Positions 45,366-53,285 of a stretch of DNA of 64,000 bases are shown in pieces. The notes under the pieces were generated by a model. It made no database searches, was not told where the DNA came from, and saw only the letters and a program-made list of their open reading frames with translations. The translations under genes were made by a program, and so were the position numbers. How positions within the stretch are numbered: the first letter of the stretch is position 1; the number at the start of each line of letters is the position of its first letter. Source of the DNA: Planctomycetaceae bacterium (GTDB taxonomy: Bacteria > Planctomycetota > Planctomycetia > Pirellulales > Pirellulaceae); the NCBI GenBank assembly GCA_020638995.1, contig JACKHM010000002.1, positions 868,001 through 932,000 on the forward strand, written 5' to 3'.

Positions 45366-46367
45366 TCAGCCTAACCAGCGAGCGACGTCTTTCGCCCAGT
45401 AAGTCAGCAAGATGCTCGCGCCTGCGCGCGTGATCGCAGCAAGCGATTCCAACGCAACGGCCTGCTCGTCGATCCAGCCCTTTTCAGCAGCGGCCTTAAC
45501 CATGCTGAACTCACCCGAGACGTTGTACGCCGCCAACGGCACGCCGGGAAAACGCTCCGCGACAAGACGGATAATATCGAGATAGGCGAGTGCCGGCTTG
45601 ACCATGATGATGTCGGCGCCTTCGGCGAGGTCCAGTTCCACCTCACGAATCGCCTGTTCGGCGGCGGCGGCGAAATCCATCTGATAAGCCCGACGATCAC
45701 CGAATTGCGGCGTACTTTCAGCAGCTTCTCGAAACGGTCCGTAAAACGCGCTCGAATACTTTGCGGCGTAACTCATAATGGGCAAGTGCTGATAGCCCTC
45801 CGCATCGAGCGCACCGCGAATCGCACCAATCATCCCATCCATCATACCGCTCGGCGCGACCATATCCGCGCCTGCCTGGGCGTGGCTGACGACCTGCTTC
45901 GCGAGCAACTCGAGTGTCGCGTCGTTATCAACGTCCGGTCGTCCTGTCTTCTCGTTAACGACACCGCAATGCCCATGATTTGTGTATTCACAAAAACAGA
46001 CATCGGTCACAACGAGCAGATCCGGCGCTGCGGCTTTCGCGGCACGCACTCCCTGCTGAATAATTCCGTCCGCACAATAACTGTTACTTCCGAATTCGTC
46101 CTTTTCATCCGGGATGCCGAACAGAATCACTCCCCCCAGCCCGAGATCCGCTGCCTCTCGTACCTCTGCTTTTAGCAGATCGATCGACAGCTGAGCATGG
46201 CCGGGCATTGAACTGATGGGCTGTCGAATTCCGCTGCCCGTTCGTACGAATAAGGGCAGGATCAGCTTGCTAGGGTCGAGACGCACTTCGCGCACGAGGC
46301 TACGAACGGCGGGATGATACCGCAGGCGACGAAGACGCGTAGCAGGAAAATGGGAATCGGAGTTCAT
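45366..46367 (-). CDS. hemB: delta-aminolevulinic acid dehydratase (porphobilinogen synthase)
   Basis: From the ATG at 46367 the product is 333 residues, the usual HemB length; the frame extends 71 codons upstream but that part is not HemB-like. It carries the zinc-type cysteine cluster DVCFCEYTNHGHCG, the first active-site lysine in YAAKYSSAFYGPFREA and the Schiff-base lysine in IMVKPALAYLD. It condenses two 5-aminolevulinates to porphobilinogen, the step after hemL, which follows on the same strand. The metal-binding C-x-C...C pattern points to a zinc enzyme. Confidence 0.95.
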   Translation of the reverse strand: MNSDSHFPATRLRRLRYHPAVRSLVREVRLDPSKLILPLFVRTGSGIRQPISSMPGHAQLSIDLLKAEVREAADLGLGGVILFGIPDEKDEFGSNSYCADGIIQQGVRAAKAAAPDLLVVTDVCFCEYTNHGHCGVVNEKTGRPDVDNDATLELLAKQVVSHAQAGADMVAPSGMMDGMIGAIRGALDAEGYQHLPIMSYAAKYSSAFYGPFREAAESTPQFGDRRAYQMDFAAAAEQAIREVELDLAEGADIIMVKPALAYLDIIRLVAERFPGVPLAAYNVSGEFSMVKAAAEKGWIDEQAVALESLAAITRAGASILLTYWAKDVARWLG

Positions 46368-46739
46368 TGCTCCGTCATAAACCTCAACCAATTGAAAATT
46401 GAAGACCGTGAGTTCGACCGACGGAAAATCGGCTGGCGAAGTCGAGTTTCCAATCCAAACATTTCCACCTCGTCGAGTATAGTCCACAACAGTGCGTATC
46501 GGAACGCGGCTCACGGTCGAGTTGAACTCCTGCGTCTCACCCTCCGGCGACTTGTCGTAGACTCGTCTGTTGGGTGACAAAGGTGCGGATTACTCAACAA
46601 GCCGCGGAACAAGACGTCGCGAGACGCGTTCAACCTTTATTCGGCGAGGTAGGCAGGACGCCTCGTCGGGCAATCTACGAGTCGACGGCTGCGGCGTCCG
46701 GCCTACTTCATACAACCACTGGACAAGCCAACTCGCCGT
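46368..46739. other. intergenic region between hemB and a TPR gene, with a REP-like palindrome
   Basis: The 372 bases lie upstream of hemB and downstream of the TPR gene. Apart from the inverted repeat at 46649-46706 no feature was recognised. Open frames entering from both sides are not protein-like here. Confidence 0.5.
46649..46706. repeat. REP-like imperfect palindrome with GTAGGC/GCCTAC ends
   Basis: The arms GTAGGCAGGACGCC (46649-46662) and GGCGTCCGGCCTAC (46693-46706) are complementary with one mismatch around a 30-base centre. The ends match those of the palindrome at 49043-49068, so both may belong to one dispersed repeat family. Lying 34 bases past the TPR gene stop, it could also act as a transcription stop. 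Confidence 0.7.
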
Positions 46740-47645
46740 CTACAGCTTCTTCGCTTTCTCCAATTCCTCAGCGAACTTCTTTTTGTAGTAATCCGCCTTG
46801 GCGTTCTCGATGGCCTTCTCGTAGTGCTTCACCGCTAATTTCCCCTCGCCGGTCGCGAGAAACACTTCGCCCAAGTCCGCGTGCCAGCGATCAATGGACC
46901 GTTCAGCTCGGGCGTCGGCTCCCAATTCCTCGGCCTTCTTTGCGGCTGCCAGCGCCTTGTCCTTTTGGCCTGCCTTCAGCCACGCTCCGGCGGCTTCCTT
47001 GTAGTCCCAGGCGGTTTCGTCTTTGTGCATCGGAGCGATCTTCTCGAACAATTCGGCACTTTCGACATACTGGTGCGACAACCGATAGGCGAAGGCGAGT
47101 TGCCCGGCGAGGGCGAAATCGAAATCTATGCCTTCCGCCTTGTTCAGGTGGATCAGTCCCTGGAAATACTTGCACTGCTGCGCATAATCCCGATCCAGCA
47201 AACCGTGGTAGTTGGACATGATGTATAACGCCGTGCGATCTTTGTCGTTTTTCCGTACTCGGTCCTCGTAACGCTTGCGAGCCGCTTCGACTTGTCCTTT
47301 CTTTTGGACCGTTCCCAGCAGCGAGCGGCAAGTCAACGACGCCATCGAGGGATAGGGCGCGTGTTCGACGACGAACTCAGCCGATTCATACATCTTCGGA
47401 AAATCGCTGCCTTCGGCGTACACGACCATCAGCGTCTGATGAATGCGGCACTTGTCGCTGTCCGATTCGGCCAGCTTGGCCGCCGCCTCCAGCGGACCGC
47501 GGCTCTCGGCCAGTTTTCCCGAGTTATACAACGTGGCTCCCTTCGCCATCGCTTCACGGTAACTCGAGAAACCAGCCTCCTGAGCCTGGGCCATCGAGGC
47601 GACAACGGTCAAAAGTAGCAAGCAGATGGTAAACGCGTGTCGCAT
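46740..47645 (-). CDS. exported tetratricopeptide-like repeat protein
   Basis: The ATG at 47645 has AGGA nine bases upstream and starts a signal peptide (RHAFTICLLLLTVVASMAQA). The mature 275 residues are helical with TPR-like units: ATLYNSGKLAESRGPLEAAA, GAWLKAGQKDKALAAAKKAE, VFLATGEGKLAVKHYEKAIE. TPR proteins are scaffolds; the partner is unknown. The C-terminus is very lysine-rich. It lies downstream of the Hint/toxin block on the same strand but is separated from it by 214 bases. Confidence 0.8.
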   Translation of the reverse strand: MRHAFTICLLLLTVVASMAQAQEAGFSSYREAMAKGATLYNSGKLAESRGPLEAAAKLAESDSDKCRIHQTLMVVYAEGSDFPKMYESAEFVVEHAPYPSMASLTCRSLLGTVQKKGQVEAARKRYEDRVRKNDKDRTALYIMSNYHGLLDRDYAQQCKYFQGLIHLNKAEGIDFDFALAGQLAFAYRLSHQYVESAELFEKIAPMHKDETAWDYKEAAGAWLKAGQKDKALAAAKKAEELGADARAERSIDRWHADLGEVFLATGEGKLAVKHYEKAIENAKADYYKKKFAEELEKAKKL

Positions 47646-47859
47646 GATTTCGTTCCTGTTATTCAGAAGTAGACTGGACGTGTGTTGTTGTAGAGTCGGA
47701 CCACCTTGAGACAAGAAAAGCCACAATCGATCAACAACCGGACGCAAAGCGAGCCAAGGCCGATGCGTGTTCGCCAAGCAAGGTGTCATTGAAGCGACAT
47801 GTGTGTCTGTTCTCGTTACCACTTCAGATCGAAAACGATCGAATTATGTATGTCCCTTT

Positions 47860-48213
47860 TCAATCCGGATTTTCAAACTGATCTGTCCCTGTCCGCTTCT
47901 TCCTATCGGCCTCCTCCATGAGGTGGCACATCAGGGGCTGCATCTCCTCAAAAAGCGGCTGATAGTACTTCTCCATTCGCTCAACAGCTTCAGGCCTTCC
48001 AAGTTGGAGGAGTTGGTCGAGGTAATTGGCTCGTTCAATATCCCAAAAACATCGGTGACGCAATCCATTCGGTTCACCAATCAAGGTTGGAATGTTGTGC
48101 AAGAATTGCACCTCCACTCGCGCCCATGGTAATTCGTCACGCCGTTGAGCGTAACGAATTGTCAAGAAACCAACTTGAAGAAGGCGAAGGTAGAGTTGAT
48201 CGAGAGCATTCAC
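47860..48213 (-). CDS. small protein after the Hint/ParB-like gene, candidate immunity protein
   Basis: The GTG at 48213 has AAAGGA seven bases upstream and lies 19 bases after the stop of the Hint/ParB-like gene; a longer frame from 48288 would overlap that gene by 56 bases. The 117-residue product is soluble, acidic at the end and mostly helical (NALDQLYLRLLQVGFLTIRY, GRPEAVERMEKYYQPLFEEM). I know no family for it. Immunity proteins of polymorphic toxins are typically small, soluble and encoded directly after the toxin, which is the basis for the call. Confidence 0.45.
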   Translation of the reverse strand: MNALDQLYLRLLQVGFLTIRYAQRRDELPWARVEVQFLHNIPTLIGEPNGLRHRCFWDIERANYLDQLLQLGRPEAVERMEKYYQPLFEEMQPLMCHLMEEADRKKRTGTDQFENPD

Positions 48214-48232
48214 CAAACGTCCTTTCCATTCG

Positions 48233-49231
48233 TCAATAAACAAATGCGGGAAGATGAGTAATCCCAGCTCGCAATGCCATTTCCACACGAGTCATTCCGT
48301 CCATGATCACCATCCGGCCACTCATGTTTTCTACTACGATTGGCGTGTATTCTGCCCAGTTAAATGCACCGTAATGTTCCAGTTTCGCCGCATCAGCAAC
48401 AGTTCGCTGCGCACTTGGGTGTGGACTGAGATTACGAATGTCAATCGTTCTAGGACTCGCATTGTGCACCAGCATACCAAGTGACGAGACCTGATACACG
48501 TGCTGGCCTTGGACTTCCAGGTTGTAGACGCGGATCGGTTCGGCGATTTTCTCGACGCGGGCGATTTTTCGCACACCATCGTCGCACAGAACCGTGCTGC
48601 CTGCGGTCAGTTCGTGGGCTTCGACGAAGTCCCGATGCTCGACCGACCACGTGATGTGATTCGGCGTACAACGGATCGGATCGTCCTGGCCGTCGAGGTA
48701 CATACAAATCGTTTCGGGGGCGATGTGTGTGAACGTGCCCAGCACAATCCGGCCTTCGCCGGGACGAACTTCGGGGCAGGGCCAGATGGAAACGACTTCA
48801 GCGGGCTCGTCGATCCCGAGTTCCGGGACGACCAGCATCATTGACGATCCCTCGTGAGCGAGATGTTCGTTGACCCAAGTCACTGGTCTTAGGAGGACCA
48901 CCTCGTGCTGCGAAGTCTTCAGGGTGATCTTTCGCCACGTTCGTGGGTTGACGTCGAAGCTGAGCGATTCGTCGAGTTGTTCCGTGGGGTTGATGGCGAA
49001 GGCCACGCGCTCGCCGACTTGGATTTGCTCGATCGACTTCGTGTAGGCTGGGTCGCGACCCAGCCTACTGCTGGCTTGCGCTTCGCTCACGCGTTCGGGA
49101 CTCAAATGACGGTAGCCGAAACCACCCGCGATCAGCAGCCAGATCGCTAGCCAAGCTACGCCGGCGCGTCGCTTCCAAGGGGGGGAGTCAGAGGCAGATT
49201 GGAGACGGTGGTTGAATCGAAAGCGTGTCAT
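48233..49231 (-). CDS. C-terminal part of a Hint domain followed by a ParB-like domain
   Basis: From the ATG at 49231 the 332-residue product has a transmembrane helix (about 27-44, AGVAWLAIWLLIAGGFGY), then Hint-fold segments: SIEQIQVGERVAFAINP, CTPNHITWSVEHRDFVEA with the T-x-x-H block-B motif (about 190), and VYNLEVQGQHVYQVSSLGML ending in VHNA (about 257), the Hint/intein C-terminal asparagine. Residues 262-332 look ParB/sulfiredoxin-like (IDIRNLSPHPSAQRTVADAA; VIMDGMTRVEMALRAGIT), a domain used in some polymorphic toxins. The nucleophile cysteine of the Hint domain is missing here and is found near the end of the upstream gene. The frame stays open upstream to 49465, overlapping that gene. 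Confidence 0.72.
   Translation of the reverse strand: MTRFRFNHRLQSASDSPPWKRRAGVAWLAIWLLIAGGFGYRHLSPERVSEAQASSRLGRDPAYTKSIEQIQVGERVAFAINPTEQLDESLSFDVNPRTWRKITLKTSQHEVVLLRPVTWVNEHLAHEGSSMMLVVPELGIDEPAEVVSIWPCPEVRPGEGRIVLGTFTHIAPETICMYLDGQDDPIRCTPNHITWSVEHRDFVEAHELTAGSTVLCDDGVRKIARVEKIAEPIRVYNLEVQGQHVYQVSSLGMLVHNASPRTIDIRNLSPHPSAQRTVADAAKLEHYGAFNWAEYTPIVVENMSGRMVIMDGMTRVEMALRAGITHLPAFVY
49043..49068. repeat. perfect 26-bp palindrome inside the Hint coding sequence
   Basis: GTAGGCTGGGTCG (49043-49055) is followed at once by its exact reverse complement (49056-49068). It is translated as part of the linker between the membrane helix and the Hint body (SSRLGRDPAYTKS). It resembles dispersed REP-like palindromes and shares its GTAGGC/GCCTAC ends with the element at 46649-46706. 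Confidence 0.85.
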
Positions 49232-49272
49232 ATTGTTAAACCTTCGTTGATAGTTGGCTGGTCGTGCTGTAG

Positions 49273-49293
49273 CTGAAGTCGCCAAGACTTCAG
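49273..49293. repeat. inverted repeat at the junction of the two Hint genes
   Basis: CTGAAGTC (49273-49280) and GACTTCAG (49286-49293) flank a five-base loop. The element lies between the stop of the stalk gene and the ATG of the second Hint gene. If the reading frame were joined it would encode part of SEVLATSATA. Its form resembles a dispersed palindromic repeat. Confidence 0.65.
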
Positions 49294-49353
49294 AGGCGAA
49301 TCGATGGGTGTCCGAACTCTTGGCGAGTTCGGCTAAGGGCAAATCTCCATTCG

Positions 49354-51852
49354 TTAACAAAGTTCGCGGTCGTAAGCCGCGAAGATATCGTCGACGTTGT
49401 TTTCGTGCGGACGTTTCTTCTTGCGGCGGCTGAGCGAATAGCCAGCGACCGCCACCGGGATACAAGCGGCGGCAATAGCAAGATCCGCCGCGCTGCCGGT
49501 GCCTTCTAATGATTCAAATGTGTCGTCCATGCGCACCTCGGTGCCAGCGACGAAGCAGTTAGACATGCCAAGTGCCATCGAGCCGGCGATGATCGCCACC
49601 GTTCCGGCACCTTTACTGACTGCGTGAGCGACATCGGTCTCCGGCCTGACGAGGTTGCGACTCCAATCGACAACCGGTACATCGGGTACGACGTCGAATC
49701 GATCGACTTCATCGACGAGGCTGTTTACGACTCCGATCGCCATATCGGTGGCAGCGTTGAGAACATTTGCCGCCCCTTGATTCGCGCCGGCGTTAAACTC
49801 GTTGAAAATGACCAAGCCCCATCCCAGCAGAGAATCGGGGTTTGAACTACTGCCGCCGGTATCTTCGCCCCAAAAGCTGTCCATTGCGAGGGCACTCGTT
49901 GCAGATCCCAACGCCATTTCGAAGGCCGCGTAGGCATCGTCTCCCGCAGCCGTCGCGTTTGACTGTGCCGTCGCGATTGAACTTTCGAAATTCGACACCG
50001 CGACTGCAATCGCTCCCTCGGCCATGAGGTTCGAGATGGTGATGGTGTTTTCCATCATGGCACGAGCGGCGACTTCGGTAGCTTCCCAGATCCCGATCGC
50101 GACGGCGACCGCGGCTTCGTGTGCGTCGTAAGCATCCGATTCGGCAGCTAGCCAATCGTCCTCCGCCGCCTGAACCGCCAGATCATACACGGCTTGGGCG
50201 TCGGCTTCGGCAAGATCAAATGCAGCGTCGGCATCGGCCACTGCCAGGTCATGGGCCGCCTTGGCAGCCGTTTCTTCGCCGGAATAGGCATTGTCGGCGG
50301 TTAACACCGCCGCTGCATAGGTTGCGTTAGCCCCGTCGATCGCAGCTTGCCATACGTCGCTGGCGTCCCGCTCGGCCTGGTCATAGACCGCAGAAGCCGT
50401 CGTCTCGGCAGCGGTCCTGATTGCGGACGCGGCTTGTTCGTCGGCGTTCCAAGCTGCATCGGCAGCGTTGGCCGCAATTTGGAACACCGCATCGGTCGTG
50501 GTCGCTGCCGTATTCCAATTTGCCTCTGCCGTATCAGCCAACCCTTGCCAAGTGGCCGCGGCGTCGATTTCGACCTGTGTTGCTATGTCGCTGGCATCGG
50601 CCATATCCGACTCGTATTGGTCCCAGGCATCCTGCTCGCTCGAAGTCCAAGTCTCATAAGCACCCTCTTCTACCCACGAGAATATGGCGGCAGCGGTGGT
50701 AACTGCCGTGTTGTAGTTATCTGCGGCAAGTTGCATGGCCGATTCGTATTGCGTGTACATGGCTGTCCAACACGCATCATCGTCTATATCGCAGCTGCCC
50801 ATCGCTGCTCCCGCGTCGGTGACAGCTTGATTGTAGTCGTCCTGGGCCGTATTGACGTCATCTACGTAAGTCTGATACGCGGGATTCACGATGCCGTTAT
50901 AGACCCCAGTCGCCAAGTCCACAGCACCGTTATAAGTGTTCGCTGCGTCCGTAGCCGAGTTGTTGAAGGTGTTCTGGGCCGCGGTAATATCATTGCTGTA
51001 CCCCAAATCGGCCGCGTCCATCGCCGTGCGGTAATCACCGTCCGCCGAGTTCATCGCAGCGTTGTAGATGCCGCCGGCCGCATCCATGTCAGACACATAC
51101 CGGGCGTCAGCGGTATCCATCGTCGAGTTATAAGCGTCGTTCGCGATAGCCATCGCAGCGTTGTAGATGTCCGCGGCGCCGTTCATCGCGGTCTCGTAAG
51201 CACCGTCCGCAGTTTCGACCGCGGCGTCGTAGATGTCGCCAGCCGCGGTGACCGCTGCATCGTGAATCGAGCCCGCGGTTGTCATGCGCGAATTGTACGT
51301 CCCAGCCGCATTATCCAAGGCCGCGACATAGATGTCGTTGGCTGTCGACATTGTGGTGTCGTAAGCGGTGCCCGCATCCGATACGGCGGTGTTATAAGCC
51401 CCGTTCGCCATGGTCAAGGCATCGTTGTAGGTCGTAGCCGCCGAATCGTACGCGAGTTCCAAGACCGCGTTCGCGCTGTCGATCGCACCTTCGTATACCG
51501 AGATTGCGCCCTCAATCGCGGCATCGCGAATATCGGTGATCGACGTAATCGTCATGGCAAAGCCATCGGTCGCGGCGGTAATATCGCTTTGAAGCTGGTT
51601 GCCGATTGAACTGAGCGAGTTGATCAATGTATTCAAGGCAGCCACGTCAGAAGCTGACGTCGAAGAAGCCGAAATGTCGCTGGTCACACAGCTAAGAAAG
51701 GCCGACACGTCGGATTCGCTGGCGTTCATCTCCGGTGCAACGCAATCCGCGGCCAGCAGTCGCCGATCCTCCAGCGACTCGAAGCTTAGCCGTTTCCGAT
51801 AGTGTTTCGGTCGTCGCTTGGACTTTGCGGACCCCGAGCGCAGTTTCATCAT
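49354..51852 (-). CDS. LEPR-XLL surface protein with hendecad-repeat stalk and N-terminal part of a Hint domain
   Basis: The 832-residue protein (ATG 51852, run of seven G upstream) opens with a basic segment and LSFESLEDRRLLAAD, the LEPR-XLL motif typical of planctomycete exported giants. Residues about 116-600 (numbered from 51852) are two blocks of contiguous 11-residue repeats, 21 and 20 units, with Ala at position 1, an aromatic residue at 5 and usually Ala at 8. A hydrophobic segment (GAGTVAIIAGSMALGMS) leads to NCFVAGTEVRMDD, the start of a Hint domain with its nucleophile cysteine (C766). A second hydrophobic helix and RRKKKRPHENNVDDIFAAYD follow, then a stop. The remaining Hint motifs are in the next gene, -1 frame. 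Confidence 0.8.
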   Translation of the reverse strand: MMKLRSGSAKSKRRPKHYRKRLSFESLEDRRLLAADCVAPEMNASESDVSAFLSCVTSDISASSTSASDVAALNTLINSLSSIGNQLQSDITAATDGFAMTITSITDIRDAAIEGAISVYEGAIDSANAVLELAYDSAATTYNDALTMANGAYNTAVSDAGTAYDTTMSTANDIYVAALDNAAGTYNSRMTTAGSIHDAAVTAAGDIYDAAVETADGAYETAMNGAADIYNAAMAIANDAYNSTMDTADARYVSDMDAAGGIYNAAMNSADGDYRTAMDAADLGYSNDITAAQNTFNNSATDAANTYNGAVDLATGVYNGIVNPAYQTYVDDVNTAQDDYNQAVTDAGAAMGSCDIDDDACWTAMYTQYESAMQLAADNYNTAVTTAAAIFSWVEEGAYETWTSSEQDAWDQYESDMADASDIATQVEIDAAATWQGLADTAEANWNTAATTTDAVFQIAANAADAAWNADEQAASAIRTAAETTASAVYDQAERDASDVWQAAIDGANATYAAAVLTADNAYSGEETAAKAAHDLAVADADAAFDLAEADAQAVYDLAVQAAEDDWLAAESDAYDAHEAAVAVAIGIWEATEVAARAMMENTITISNLMAEGAIAVAVSNFESSIATAQSNATAAGDDAYAAFEMALGSATSALAMDSFWGEDTGGSSSNPDSLLGWGLVIFNEFNAGANQGAANVLNAATDMAIGVVNSLVDEVDRFDVVPDVPVVDWSRNLVRPETDVAHAVSKGAGTVAIIAGSMALGMSNCFVAGTEVRMDDTFESLEGTGSAADLAIAAACIPVAVAGYSLSRRKKKRPHENNVDDIFAAYDRELC
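50068..50727 (-). repeat. hendecad repeat block 2: 20 tandem 33-bp units
   Basis: From 50727 another 20 units keep the same register, for example AAATWQGLADT, AEANWNTAATT, ADAAWNADEQA and ASDVWQAAIDG. Tryptophan often replaces the tyrosine at position 5 and the units are more acidic than block 1. A 29-residue break containing two cysteines (GSCDIDDDACW) separates the blocks. Confidence 0.86.
50815..51507 (-). repeat. hendecad repeat block 1: 21 tandem 33-bp units
   Basis: Read on the minus strand from 51507, the frame divides into 21 uninterrupted 11-residue units such as ANGAYNTAVSD, AGTAYDTTMST, AADIYNAAMAI and ANDAYNSTMDT. The pattern is A-x-x-x-[Y/F/H]-x-x-[A/M]-x-x-x. No insertion or deletion breaks the 33-base register. 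Confidence 0.88.
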
Positions 51853-52050
51853 CGTTCCCCCCCGAGATAGATCGAGCAATCAGTGTTAGGATCAGCGAGA
51901 AGCTTTCGAATGCCTCCAAAGATCTAATACACCGGCAGCCTAGTTCGATTGCGGGACAAAAGCGGAGTTTTTTCCGAAATGTTTTTTTGCTGTGGAAGCT
52001 TGATTCCGAACACGGGGCGTGAGCACCAAAACGGACGCTAAAATCTACTG

Positions 52051-52947
52051 ATGTACGGACTACTCAACCTCAATAAACCGCTTGGCAAAACCTCGCGCGA
52101 CGCCGTGAATTGCGTGCAGCGCATCGTGCGCCCTGTCAAAGTCGGCCATGCGGGTACATTGGACCCGCTGGCTACCGGTGTGCTGGTCGTTTGCCTGGGG
52201 CCGGCCACTCGTTTGATCCAATATGTTCAGCAGTTACCAAAGCGTTACACCGGTACCTTCTTGCTCGGGCGTCGAAGTGCTTCAGATGACATCGAGGAAG
52301 AGATTGTAGAGCTCCAAAATGTTGCGGTGCCGACGATCGATGAGGTCTTGGCGGTGCTGCCGCGGTTTACTGGGACAATTCAACAGCGTCCCCCGATCTA
52401 CTCAGCGATTAAAGTGAAGGGACAACGAGCCTACGATTTGGCACGCGCCGGGCAGGACTTACAGTTAGACGCACGCCCCGTCGTAATTCACGACCTGCGT
52501 GTTGTCCGCTACGAGTACCCTGAGTTAGTTCTCGATATTGGCTGCGGGAGCGGCACGTATATTCGATCACTGGGAAGAGACATTGCCGAGTCGCTCGCGA
52601 CAGGCGCCGTCATGTCGTCGCTGGAACGAACTGCGATTGGCGACTTCACAGTCAAGTCCGCACTCGAGCTGAAAGACCTCTCGGAAGACTCGCTGAACTC
52701 GCATCTTTTGCCACCGGAAACTGCGATTCAACAACTCGCTTCGATCGTGCTCACAGAAGATGAAGCCCACCTAATCACTAATGGCCGCACAATCGATCGG
52801 CCAGAGCACGGTTTTTCCGACGAGATCGCGGCGTTAGATAGCACCGGACACTTGGTCGCGATCCTGGCTCCGCGCACTCCCAATCACCTGCGACCGACGA
52901 GCAACCTTGCAGTGGCCGCGAAATACTCGCGTAAGAAGGCGAAGTAA
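52051..52947 (+). CDS. truB: tRNA pseudouridine(55) synthase TruB
   Basis: The protein begins MYGLLNLNKPLGKTSRDAVN and has the catalytic aspartate motif GHAGTLDPLATGVLVV, followed by YTGTFLLGRRSASDDIEEE, QRPPIYSAIKVKGQRAYDLA and GTYIRSLGRDIAE, the full TruB set. It makes pseudouridine 55 in the T-loop of tRNAs. The 298-residue length is normal. It lies beside the repeat-rich surface gene in divergent orientation but belongs to the conserved chromosome. Confidence 0.96.
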   Translation: MYGLLNLNKPLGKTSRDAVNCVQRIVRPVKVGHAGTLDPLATGVLVVCLGPATRLIQYVQQLPKRYTGTFLLGRRSASDDIEEEIVELQNVAVPTIDEVLAVLPRFTGTIQQRPPIYSAIKVKGQRAYDLARAGQDLQLDARPVVIHDLRVVRYEYPELVLDIGCGSGTYIRSLGRDIAESLATGAVMSSLERTAIGDFTVKSALELKDLSEDSLNSHLLPPETAIQQLASIVLTEDEAHLITNGRTIDRPEHGFSDEIAALDSTGHLVAILAPRTPNHLRPTSNLAVAAKYSRKKAK

Positions 52948-53285
52948 ACGCTTCAACCGGCACAGCCTGCACTTGCTCGCTCGCTAGCAATCCAATCGAT
53001 TCGAATTCTTTCTACCCTCGCGCCAACATCGAGCTAAACTTCGTTCGGGGAGCGTGTGAAGGATACGGCTTCGCCGATTATGACTACCTCGACGATCATT
53101 CCTTACATTCCCTCTTGGCAAATGGCACGGTTGCCTTCGCGAAGACTGGCCCGCTGATGTCATTACTGCCGAACGCTAAGAGAAGAATCTTTGAGACATC
53201 AGGATAATGGCCTGGGCATGGACGCGCCCACGGATCACCAGCACCCGGTACAGCTGCTGGCACCGCTCGGCTTAAGGCCGCGTCC
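52948..53285. other. intergenic region between truB and ftsK, nothing recognised
   Basis: The 338 bases hold no gene I can support and no RNA gene. An AAGG lies eight bases before the ftsK ATG. No terminator hairpin with a T-tract follows truB. Confidence 0.45.

Noticed and set aside
46574..47221. 215-codon plus-strand frame over the TPR gene end
   Set aside because: It is Arg/Ser/Pro-rich and lies across the REP-like palindrome and the TPR coding region; no ribosome site.
50347..51609. 420-codon plus-strand frame opposite the hendecad stalk
   Set aside because: The regular 33-base repeat keeps the opposite frame open. The product is Arg/Val-rich without a domain, while the minus frame shows a perfect 11-residue period.
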